Origin: Synura sp. LO234KE
Taxonomy: Eukaryota; Sar; Synurophyceae; Synurales; Mallomonadaceae
Assembly: GCA_015143735.1 (NCBI GenBank)
Contig: VKHC01000137.1
Location: forward strand, 1 to 17,590
DNA length: 17,590 bases
Direction of reading: 5' to 3'
Shown: positions 8,860 through 15,803 of the stretch, piece after piece
Layout: the number at the start of each line of letters is the position of its first letter
Numbering within the stretch: the stretch's first letter is position 1
Position numbers and translations under genes: made by a program
The notes under the pieces: model-generated
What the model saw: only the letters and a program-made list of their open reading frames with translations
Database searches by the model: none
Told to the model about the DNA's origin: nothing

Positions 8860-9186
8860 TTATGGGAACAGGTATGTTTGCCAATGTTCATGGCCCCACC
8901 ACATCTCTACCACTTTGTACCTCCATATTGAACCATCTCTGTTTGTAAGAGAGCGGGAGTTTATAGAAGCTTTGTATTCACCTTTTAGTTCGTATTTCGG
9001 GTTGTTGTAATTCTCACCCTCATTGCAGATGATAAGCTCAGAGACCTTGTTACTGTCATTCACCGTACTCTCTTCCGGGACATAAACATTAGCAACTCTC
9101 GTCTCATATGTCATCACAGGGTTTACATGATTCTGAACCACCTCTGCCGGGTATAATCTACGGTTCCTGTAGGTGACCGTAACCAA
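8860..9186 (-). pseudogene. Unrecognised polyprotein segment, 108 codons
   Basis: An open frame encodes a mixed-charge protein with Tyr and Asn rich stretches (GENYNNPKYELKGEYKA) and an aromatic C-terminus (VVEMWWGHEHW). No family was recognised. It lies in a different frame from both neighbours (8070-8715 and 9221-9910), so frameshifts probably join the three. It is treated as part of the same decayed polyprotein. Confidence 0.45.
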
Positions 9187-9220
9187 AGCTCACGAGCGTT
9201 CTCCACAGACGAGGATTCTT

Positions 9221-9910
9221 TTACTTAACAAGCCCGTTAAGATCAAACTTTAACGGAGCTCCTCTCCATAGTTTATCTAACACAGGTTTTGGAGGGTTCT
9301 TAGAAATATAGTAGTGTCTCACGCCTCGTTGAAAAGAAGATTCGGCAACGCGATTCCACTGAGTTTCAGTGAATAGTTATCTTGGGTAGCTGCGCTGATC
9401 TGATAACACCTGTTTACCAGTGTACATATCACTACAGAACTTTGCCGCTCTTAAAGTCGAGTAGGCATCTTCTTCCAGAGCCTCCCAGTAACTCTTCCTC
9501 TGGTTGCAATTACATATTCATAACGAGAATTTCTTGTCTGAATGTCCCTCTGGAATTAGACATCTCAGACCATCCTTGGACCACTTTTTCTGCCTGTCCA
9601 TATCGTAATACTTCTGCCAATTAAATCTGGCTCTCTCCATCGCCGGAACATCCCATTTACTCGGCAGTACGTCAACTCTTGCCTCGGCTGCAAGTTGCTT
9701 GCGTATCTCTACTTCACGCAGCATCCTTCTCCCTCTAGTCGTGAAGATTTTCCTCTTGTGATAGTGGCGAGGATACATAGTTCCGTTCTTAAAGCGATCA
9801 AACCGCAGAACCCTCCTTAATATATTCTTTACCGTAAGACTTGGCCTCTTCACAGTATAGAAGATTAATATATTCTTCTTCGCTCGAGAGGAATGAGTCA
9901 TCACTCGCAT
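9221..9910 (-). pseudogene. Unrecognised basic polyprotein segment, 230 codons with two stops
   Basis: A single frame extends from 9910 to TAA at 9221-9223, interrupted by TGA at 9518-9520 and TAA at 9377-9379. The first half is very basic (MYPRHYHKRKIFTTRGRRM, then EVEIRKQLAAEARVDVLPSKW) and holds an aromatic motif NWQKYYDMDRQKKW. The second half reads RKSYWEALEEDAYSTL and later RGVRHYYISKNPPKPVLDKL. The composition would suit nucleic-acid binding, but no named domain was recognised. A partly overlapping frame at 9798-9992 (ending ...YIKEGSAV, acidic, with SSEEEY) probably supplies the upstream continuation. Confidence 0.5.
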
Positions 9911-9992
9911 CTTCCTTCCTTAAATCGAGGTTAAGATTCTCATAGTGTGCAGTTAGGCTCCTCGAAATTGCGTTCTTTGGGACAAGTCCCAT
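9798..9992 (-). pseudogene. Short acidic polyprotein segment
   Basis: This 64-codon ATG-started frame has an acidic middle (KEDASDDSFLSSEEEYINLL). It overlaps the start of the basic segment at 9910 in another frame, which is the pattern expected when one reading frame has been split by an indel. No domain was recognised. Confidence 0.4.
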
Positions 9993-10123
9993 ACATAGTT
10001 GACCTCTAGGGTCGGTATGTAGGCAGTAAGGCCATCATCTATACCGTCGTGTCTCCTCTCTACTTCAGCAAGATTCCCACCAACTCTTTTTAATTCTTCT
10101 TTCACCAGAGTCTAATACATTTC

Positions 10124-10721
10124 CTACTTTGTTCCGAATACCGAGGTAATCAGGTCATTGATTGTTACTTGACTCGTTTGTCTCGCATGTGCCAAGATGT
10201 CACCGTTGCTTATATCTCTAATCCTCTTGTTCTTGAGATATCCACGATGTCTTGTATAGTCAGTCAACAAGTTAATGATCTCTACCGTCGAGAAATTCGC
10301 AGGGGGATAATTGTAGATTTCCTTATTACTTCTGACATACTCCATCATTGATTCCATCAATTCTGAGTAAATCTTAATAGTGAGCTATCAGCGAATCCTT
10401 TTGTGTTAGCACATGAACAGGCCCTCCTTCATCATCATCATGGATGGCGCTTCCATTTGTAACTGGAAAGAAGTTATCTGGCTCATATACAATCGGTATT
10501 CTCTCATACGGACGGAATACTCGGATCATTGGGTAGTTCACATTATGATCAACCGTAACATCATCGATTGTCGTCACATCGAGCTTGACTTTGTGACGAA
10601 GTCTAATATCAATTGCCTCTTGCACTTTCTTCTCTGGGTGAAGGACCTTGACGTATGTCACTTGTCGCTCATACTCCTCCATATACGCCGGTATAGTTTC
10701 CTCGAGACCTTCTAATAACAT
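10124..10721 (-). pseudogene. Unrecognised polyprotein segment in two frames (115 and 78 codons)
   Basis: The frame 10721-10374 encodes a product starting MLLEGLEETIPAYMEEYERQ, then a stretch rich in Val, Asp and Tyr (TIDDVTVDHNVNYPMIRVF, YERIPIVYEPDNFF). The frame 10360-10124 continues with MMEYVRSNKEIYNYPPANF and a Lys/Arg-rich segment. They are 13 bases apart and in different frames, so an indel near 10365 probably separates parts of one protein. Alternating beta-like and helical segments suggest a folded domain, but no family was recognised. Plus-strand frames 10413-10715 and 10648-10950 are antisense shadows. Confidence 0.45.
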
Positions 10722-10972
10722 TGCTCGAATGCATAAAGGTTGCCATCACGGTCTCTGTCTTCTCGTCAGACACCGAGTCAACAAAGCCTTAGCGAGTTTT
10801 TTTATTTTGGCGGAGTATGATCTATTGAGATCATCACAGGTGAAACATAACCTATGTCTACTAGAGAGAGTCATCCTCGTTTCTATGACCTCGCATCACC
10901 ACCTGTACCCTCGGTATATCTGCCTCTTTCTCCACCATGAATCTTATTAGCCCTCAATCCCGTATATAGATG

Positions 10973-11218
10973 TCAACACTCCTTTCTGACCAAGTGTAGT
11001 ACGGGTTCAGTAGATTGACAAGGCCACTTAAGTGATCGTTGAATGACTTGTACTTGTCGACGACATCTTCCATTGTCCAGTCCATCGATCTCTTCAGGGC
11101 ATTGCATACCCGCATTATAAGCCCACACCTCCATCGACCTTTTCATGTATGACTGCGGATTCAATATGCAAGAGAGTTGTCTGTATACTCTCCAGACCAC
11201 TTCTGAATCCGTCCTCAT
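10973..11218 (-). pseudogene. Unrecognised polyprotein segment, 81 codons
   Basis: An open frame with a Trp- and Cys-containing product (VVWRVYRQLSCILNPQSYMK, then KRSMEVWAYNAGMQCPEE). No known domain was recognised. It is followed at 10950-10730 by sequence whose frames are all short. It is retained because it continues the strand and the general coding pattern of the region. Confidence 0.35.
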
Positions 11219-11347
11219 CTAAAGGTTTCTTCGCCTCTTATTCCAAGGTAGTCTGTAGGTTCTCAAACAAAGGCACTCTGTCAGGATTGGCTCAAATTTA
11301 TACCTGCAAGTGGAACGAGGGAAAAAGTTCCCATTGCCAGGGACATA

Positions 11348-11790
11348 CTACCTAGCCACCCTTCCACTCGACTTTCTCGAAGTCGGAACATAATCATCAA
11401 TGGGGTCAACATGGTCGACAGGGTTACTATATGTAAGGATAGGCAAATAGTCAGATTGTACACCCTCACTCACATATGTCTTTTCACCCGTATTCTTTAC
11501 AGCACGCCTCTTATTCATATATATGCGTAGGTTAAATTTAGAGACATGTTTCACGGCATACTCAACCCTTGCCTCATCACCACTCTGTTCATGAGTGAAA
11601 TTGTTAGTCTCTGCCGGTTCGGCAGGATTAAGGAGAGGTTGAATATCAGTGGGAGCATTTAGAAACGAGATTGACTCTCCTTTGACAGCGGGTTAATTCA
11701 TGATAACGTCAGCGTGTACAGTCTCTGCTGTGCCGGCAGGATTAGTGATCGACATCAGGTCAATAGGGTTAATTACTGAGGTGACAGCAG
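11348..11790 (-). pseudogene. Unrecognised Gag-like segment with an internal peptide repeat
   Basis: One frame runs from about 11790 to the stop at 11348 with a single TAA at 11693-11695. It includes two imperfect copies of a unit with NPA..AET (LMSITNPAGTAETVHADV and IQPLLNPAEPAETNNFTHEQ). Downstream it is basic, with NLRIYMNKRRAVKNTGEKTY and a C-terminal RKSSGRVAR. A disordered, Pro/Thr-rich repeat followed by basic residues would suit a structural polyprotein region. No family was recognised. Confidence 0.45.
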
Positions 11791-11800
11791 GTTAAATTGG
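11590..11800. repeat. Imperfect tandem duplication, about 99-114 bp unit
   Basis: The plus-strand string GTCTCTGC(T/C)G followed by GGCAGGATTA occurs at 11607 and 11721 (114 bp apart). GACAGC(A/G)GGTTAA occurs near 11684 and 11783 (99 bp apart). Both offsets are multiples of three, and together they form two copies of one unit that encodes the NPA..AET peptide on the minus strand. Confidence 0.6.
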
Positions 11801-12050
11801 GGGAGGTAGGTGGATATTTAATGACCGCAGTACCTTTCAAAGTCTCACTAGTGCCATAATTATTAGGGTTTTCCACATCACGACCTCGTTTATTTTCCCC
11901 CCCCCTTAACCCCATAATGGTGCCCAAAGTGGACATTCTCGTTATCATATAGCCTCCAACTGTATCTGCCGTCAAGTATATTACTACAGTATGCACCCGA
12001 GCTGGCCCCTCGGTTCCTCCTACTCGGTGCAACGGGACTTGCCTCATCAT
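11769..12050 (-). other. Decayed segment with several competing short frames
   Basis: A 93-codon frame (12050-11769) runs here, but a competing frame over 12050-11890 reads EASPVAPSRRNRGASSG and WRLYDNENVHFGHHYG and is closer in style to a polyprotein. A ten-C run at about 11897-11906 sits where the frames change and is a likely site of slippage or sequencing error. No domain was recognised. Confidence 0.35.
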
Positions 12051-12190
12051 GGTTCATGGGAGGCCGTTAACATACAAAAATGTAATTAAGGAGCTGATTA
12101 TCAAAAAACAAATCTTACTACATTATGTAAGATACATATCTCGCATAAAATCGAAAGATGTTGTCCGGCCGATGAGTGCTTTCAAGTCAC

Positions 12191-12564
12191 CTATGATATC
12201 GGCGTCTCGTACCATCGAGACACAAGACCTCCTGGGCTTTCACTGACCCTTGTATTAATCGGTTGAATTTCCCTTACTGTCGGTTGGACGACTGGGTAGG
12301 CCTCTTCTTCGTCACTCATTGGCTGGTTGTCATTAGTTCTTCGGCCAATTAAGTTTACCCTCGAATGGTTTAGACATAAGTTCATGTATTCAGATACGAC
12401 GAAGGAACTTAGAAGGTATCTTCTCATCGAGTCGATTATATCATAGTCTGTTTCTGAAATCAGCTCCAGAGCCTTCTCTGCTAACTCAATTAGTTCAGAG
12501 CCACAAGGGAAGTGTACATGTTGTTCAACGACCCAATATGCATCATATGGTCGTCTGGTGTATC
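12191..12564 (-). pseudogene. Unrecognised, probably helical polyprotein segment, 124 codons
   Basis: The frame is open from about 12564 (no ATG needed if part of a polyprotein) to the stop at 12191. The start reads PYDAYWVVEQHVHFPCGSEL, followed by a long predicted helix (IELAEKALELISETDYDIID, SMRRYLLSSFVVSEYMNLCL). The end is disordered and acidic (MSDEEEAYPVVQPTVREIQP). A helical core followed by a disordered tail would suit a capsid-type Gag region, but no Gag signature was recognised. An upstream 72-codon frame (12870-12650) and a short frame ending at 12615 appear to lead into it through frameshifts. Confidence 0.45.
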
Positions 12565-12614
12565 ACCATTTTCCCTCTCTCACTTATTAATCTGATAGCC
12601 TCAGTTAACTCTAT

Positions 12615-13061
12615 TTAGGCTGGAGTCCTTGGGCGTATCTCTCTTAGAGTCACGGATCTCTCTGACTTCTTAATCCCTTTAATATACGGCATACTTTCCA
12701 CTCTATCAATGATAAGGTTAACTTCAAGACTTCATTAAATGGTATAGCTATCCGGTTTTCTATACCATCCAATGGTTCTACGTCACTGGTTACGCTTGCG
12801 GGCGCATCTGCAAGGCATCTCCCCCATAGTAAACATTCCCTTACTGTTACCCCAACGTGATCCCTTATAGAGTATAAAGAGCCCTGAGTAAGCTTGGCTT
12901 TTCCACAGAACTGGGTCTATCACACTCAGCAATCATATTAATGTTGTCTGCAATAGGTTGGAATTGTTGATTCAGGCGCTCTATGTCAACCATACTAAAG
13001 ATTAAACTTCCAACAGCTTCATAAATCATTTGATCTGGAATATCCACGTGTCGCCTCTAAT
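12615..13061 (-). pseudogene. Polyprotein segment directly after the ubiquitin-like domain
   Basis: Immediately after the Gly-Gly of the ubiquitin-like domain the frame reads IRGDTWIFQIK and stops at 13026. A shifted frame beginning in the same bases continues as DIPDQMIYEAVGSLIFSMVD to 12865. Then come 72 open codons (12870-12650, starting IRDHVGVTVRECLLWGRC), and the tail MPYIKGIKKSERSVTLREIR in another frame. No family was recognised. If the ubiquitin-like unit is cleaved, these residues would form the new N-terminus of the downstream product. Confidence 0.45.
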
Positions 13062-13289
13062 ACCTCCTCGAAGTCTCAGGCGTAAGTATAGAGTTGAGCC
13101 TGGGAGCAATCTGATTTCCACAAGTGTTTTCTCATCTTTTAGTTGTCTGTCCGCCACCGTAAAGTAAAAGTCAGCGCATGGAATGCCTACTTCTCGCATG
13201 ATCTTCAGCTTAATATTAAAAATCTTGTCGGCATAACACATCAGCCATAGCGTCCCCTACCGGACCTTCAACCTCCGGACGAGTAAGCT
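13062..13289 (-). pseudogene. Ubiquitin-like domain ending in LRLRGG, inside the retrotransposon polyprotein
   Basis: The frame aligns with ubiquitin over its full length of about 76 residues with one residue of length difference. The strongest part, about 42 residues without gaps, has GIP at the position of ubiquitin 35-37, ADRQLKD for AGKQLED, TL, and the end STLYLRLRLRGG, which matches STLHLVLRLRGG closely; roughly 20 of 42 positions are identical by eye. The segment before it (WLMCYADKIFNIKLKIMREV) lines up with the second strand and helix. The Lys48 position is Arg and the Lys63 position is Pro, so it may not form those chains. TAG at 13257-13259 falls near residue 8-12, and an ATG at 13239-13241 restarts the frame. 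Ubiquitin is normally cut after its C-terminal Gly-Gly by deubiquitinases. Here it sits between nucleocapsid and the rest of the polyprotein, so a host enzyme could separate them. That role is inferred. Confidence 0.85.
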
Positions 13290-13602
13290 CTACCTCCCCT
13301 AGACTCTCCAATTCTCCTGCGATCTCCCCTTCTGTTGAAATTGCGCTGAGACGTCTGTTCGGTCGAGGTATACTGCTGCAACGCGTAGCCTCTCTGCGTA
13401 CCAGATGTTGAATCGGCTGCTGGGATGTATGGACCGTCCAGGCCCATTGCAGTTCTGTTCGGGCATCTCGAGGCAATATGTCCCAGAACATTACAAATGT
13501 GACATACGCGTCTGTCTTGATGTGCGAGAAATAGCTGCTCCGAGAGCGCATCGTCAGACTCTTTCCTCGAAGTTCCTAAGCTCCGGAATGGGCGATTCCC
13601 TC
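13216..13602 (-). pseudogene. gag: Gag nucleocapsid with one CCHC zinc knuckle and basic RGG-like tail
   Basis: The minus-strand frame contains CHICNVLGHIASRC at 13463-13504, an exact C-x2-C-x4-H-x4-C zinc knuckle, which binds element RNA during packaging. The tail is basic and Gly rich (QRNFNRRGDRRRIGESRGGR) before TGA at 13268-13270. The ubiquitin-like frame begins near 13289, so the two overlap by about 20 bases in different frames. A second frame (13551-13216) is open across the same DNA but lacks the knuckle and is considered a shadow. Upstream, the frame of the short Gag segment (13727-13554) ends by TGA 50 bases before the knuckle, implying one frameshift. Confidence 0.85.
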
Positions 13603-13727
13603 ACATTTTTCATCTGTTTACAAATTTCATTTTCAGCACTAACCGAGGTTGCGAACTCATCCCAAATATTCAGGTAAATATTATTAGGTTTCATGTTTTC
13701 ATTATTACCATTTTGTTCCATTTCCAT
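13554..13727 (-). pseudogene. gag: Short Gag N-terminal segment, 57 codons
   Basis: The frame starts with two close ATG codons (13725-13727 and two codons later) and encodes a product beginning MEMEQNGNNENMKPNNIYLN, with an aromatic-acidic segment IWDEFATSVSAENEICKQMK. It stops at TGA 13554-13556, just before the nucleocapsid. It could be the true start of Gag, with an indel having separated it from the knuckle. No recognisable capsid motif is seen, which is unusual for a copia Gag. Confidence 0.5.
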
Positions 13728-14295
13728 CCGTCCTATGGATTTGATTAATCAGCGGACTAACAACCGAAAGACCAGAACCTCCGTAGCAAAGTTAAGATTG
13801 AATTATATTCGTGCTCGACAAACTTAGATCAAATTTCCTAGGGATTTGGTCAACTGGCAGCTCCATAGTAATTTTGATCGACGGCATTCGTCTAACATCA
13901 TCTTCATTTGATTCTTGCGTTAGGATTGTGTGTGTACGGTTGTCCTCAGAATCTTACGTTTTTGTTCCAAAGTACATAAGTCGGAAGCATATATCCATCC
14001 GTAACCACCGGGGATGGAATTTCAATGTCTGCGGGTAAAGTATTACAATTAATCTCATTTCTCATATCTGTTAACTTCTTCAGTAAATCTGAAAGAATTG
14101 CATGGATTCCATCCATATCAGTTCTCATGACTAATCCATTTTCTTCCAGTGCATTATGAAGCTTCTCCAGGTCTCGTTGTCCATCATTCCCTCGCAGGTC
14201 TCGTACACTGTAAAATCATTTTTACATCCAACAGCCCTCTCTACGAATATCCTCTACCTTGGCATTTCTGATGTTCAAGCCTCAATGTCGAAATC
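13728..14295 (-). other. Element leader region with one short frame
   Basis: This stretch lies between the primer-binding position and the first Gag frame. The frame 14128-13946 (60 codons, starting MRTDMDGIHAILSDLLKKLT) looks helical and may be a decayed Gag start. Another frame upstream reads MMDNETWRSFIMHWKKMD (about 14187-14130). Frequent frame changes prevent a firm call. The rest would be the 5' leader with packaging signals, which cannot be recognised by eye. Confidence 0.4.
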
Positions 14296-14296
14296 C

Positions 14297-14314
14297 CTCA
14301 ATTACCCGCAGCCA
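14297..14314 (-). other. Primer-binding site position next to 5' LTR
   Basis: On the minus strand the bases directly after the LTR read TGGCTGCGGGTAATTGAG. Starting with TGG it can pair with the CCA end of a tRNA, the usual primer for minus-strand synthesis. It does not match the TGGTAGC-type site for initiator methionine tRNA used by Ty1. The specific tRNA could not be identified. Confidence 0.65.
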
Positions 14315-14806
14315 TGTTGGAGTTTAAGGTGGTTGTTCTACTTAGATCAGCTGGGTTCTTAGCGCAATTAAAGAAATGTTCTCAACGATCGACAAATTAA
14401 TCAAGAGTGAGAAAGATCTCATACGTAGTCAATCCAATCATGAAAAGACCAACCTTCATAATTCAAGTCGAACATCATAGCGATCGTATCTTTCCCGGGC
14501 GGTTATATCAAATAAGCGCTGGCAATATGAATCCTTTCATTAATCCATTGAATCGTAATTAAGTATCAAGTTGATCTCCGTAGTTTCCTCAATGGAGAAT
14601 CTCCTCTTTACTTGATAATCGTCGATATTCACCAATGATTCGATGTTGAATATCTAGATATTAATGATTTTCATGAAACTTCCGTTGATATGTACACCCT
14701 GCAATATCCGTAAATAATCAAACGTTAAAGATCATGTGTGTCTTCTCTTATAGAGCAACTAGAGCAAGACTGAATTAGAGCACCAAAGATAAAGTTTACT
14801 CTTACA
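14315..14806 (-). repeat. 5' long terminal repeat
   Basis: This 492-bp copy is about 99% identical to 1293-1787, with TG...CA ends. It acts as promoter for the minus-strand transcript. A TATA-like CTATAAGAG occurs on the minus strand about 55 bases from its outer end. Confidence 0.97.
14745..14755 (-). promoter_or_regulatory. Possible TATA-like box in the 5' LTR
   Basis: The minus strand reads CTCTATAAGAG. It is the most TATA-like string near the outer end of the LTR and is also present in the 3' LTR (about 1726-1736). It lies only about 50-60 bases into the LTR, which would give a very short U3. The call is tentative. Confidence 0.25.
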
Positions 14807-14811
14807 ACTAC
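14807..14811. repeat. Right copy of probable target-site duplication (ACTAC)
   Basis: It lies directly after the LTR CA end and matches ACCAC at 1288-1292 in four of five bases, supporting insertion by the element's own integrase. Confidence 0.5.
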
Positions 14812-15180
14812 CACGCTCGACATGCTGCTGATAGCAGCTAGTAGGAGGGGGAGCGACGAGCGTAGTTCACGCAGTATATATTTTCTTTGTACTCCCTGCT
14901 AGAAGCTAGTGATAGCTACTATCAATTTAGGCGCCTAGTACACTGCTAGGCAGCCTGGAACTTGCGGTCGTGGTCCTAAGGATATACACCTAACCACGTT
15001 TTACTGAGTTTGCATGAGTAACCTCCTGCAGATAGAATTTCTTTCTTCGGTACACGGGATGCTCGGGCTTCCCTTATTACACTTGTCTCCTCCTGTGGTC
15101 GTCCTACTGCTGGGGGGGAGATTCCCGGCGCCCTCTTCTCACTTACTGCGCTACCCCTCACGGTAGAAGTCTACCGGTCG
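14812..15180. other. Non-coding flank with small inverted repeats
   Basis: No convincing frame was found. Short self-complementary strings are crowded between 14820 and 14960, for example GCTGCT-GAT-AGCAGC and several copies of CTAGT and GCTAG. The base composition rises in G and C toward 15100, where the next retroelement remains begin. A 61-codon minus-strand frame (14976-15161) has no recognisable content and is not called. Confidence 0.5.
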
Positions 15181-15803
15181 GTGCCTTATCCCCCTCCGTC
15201 CTATGTTGGCCGTATGGGCTCTCTCACCCATCTTGCGTCTCCAGAACCTCTCTTTACGTTCTTCTCGGACCTGTTAGACCAGACTCCTCATCATGTCTAC
15301 CTTGCGCTCCACACCAGCACTGGGTTCTCTCCCTTGCAGCACGCGTGTCCCTCGCACTGCTTCACACCTGTGATCATGTTTCTTGGTCCTCGCGGCTTTA
15401 CTGTGATGCAATCGCTAAGTCTCACGCCCATTTCAAGTCCCAGGCCGTTCTCCTCATGGGGCTCCTTCGGGCTCTCTGGGATCATCAGGCGTCTTATGAC
15501 GAGACCCCCCTCATCATGCATATCCCCGACTCCGCCCTAGTGACCTCGCTCCGTTCGCCCCCGACCTCCTTCGCGAGTTAAGTGACCGCATGGCTCAATG
15601 AAACTGTTCAACTCATCTTGTCCCCCCTAGTGTCGCTTCGGCACTCTTCCCCGGTCTCGGTTCTCGTACCCAATTCCCAGCCGTCGGAACTCGGTATGCA
15701 CCTGGCCCAGTCTTACGCGGCCTCCGGCGTGTCTCCTCTCTCTACGTCTCCCCAGCTTTAAGAGACCTCCTTCACGGTCCATCCCCTGGGCGATTGCTTT
15801 CCG
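15181..15803 (+). pseudogene. Broken upstream part of a probable non-LTR retrotransposon
   Basis: GC-rich plus-strand sequence in which overlapping frames (15181-15540, 15345-15581, and one leading into 15804) all look coding-like for part of their length, a sign of a gene split by indels. One frame reads LYCDAIAKSHAHFKSQAVLL and another LPQVYL-like stretches, but no reverse transcriptase active site (F/Y-A-D-D) was found. It is assigned to the same element as the RNase H domain because of strand, composition and continuity of frame from 15804 onward. Confidence 0.4.

Larger units (their letters stand above)
1293..14806 (-). mobile_element. Giant degenerate Ty1/copia LTR retrotransposon (13.5 kb)
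   Basis: This element is read on the minus strand. It is bounded by 495-bp and 492-bp LTRs that differ by only about four substitutions and one 3-bp indel. Both have TG...CA ends. A polypurine tract adjoins the 3' LTR and a TGG primer-binding position adjoins the 5' LTR. Coding remnants follow the Ty1/copia order: CCHC nucleocapsid, aspartic protease (DSGCTTH), HHCC-like zinc region and DDE integrase, reverse transcriptase with YVDD, and RNase H ending in ADLLTKPL. Placing integrase before reverse transcriptase separates it from Ty3/gypsy. Typical copia elements are about 5-6 kb. Here about 5 kb of extra sequence lies between nucleocapsid and protease, and about 2.5 kb between integrase and reverse transcriptase. 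All domains carry stops and frameshifts, so the copy is non-autonomous as written. A ubiquitin-like domain lies just after the nucleocapsid. Confidence 0.95.

Noticed and set aside
10413-10950. Two overlapping plus-strand frames of 100 codons each
   Set aside because: Antisense to minus-strand polyprotein pieces, no recognisable domain, no reason for a gene on the opposite strand.
12049-12246. 65-codon plus-strand frame
   Set aside because: Antisense to the element with no recognisable content and length expected by chance.
2270-14128. Alternative genetic code explaining the in-frame stops
   Set aside because: TAA, TAG and TGA all interrupt conserved domains, and frameshifts also occur, which a reassigned codon cannot explain.
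14281-14314. tRNA gene fragment at the LTR edge (GTCGAAATCC resembles a T-loop)
   Set aside because: The distance from the T-loop-like string to the CCA is wrong by about five bases and no acceptor stem pairs.
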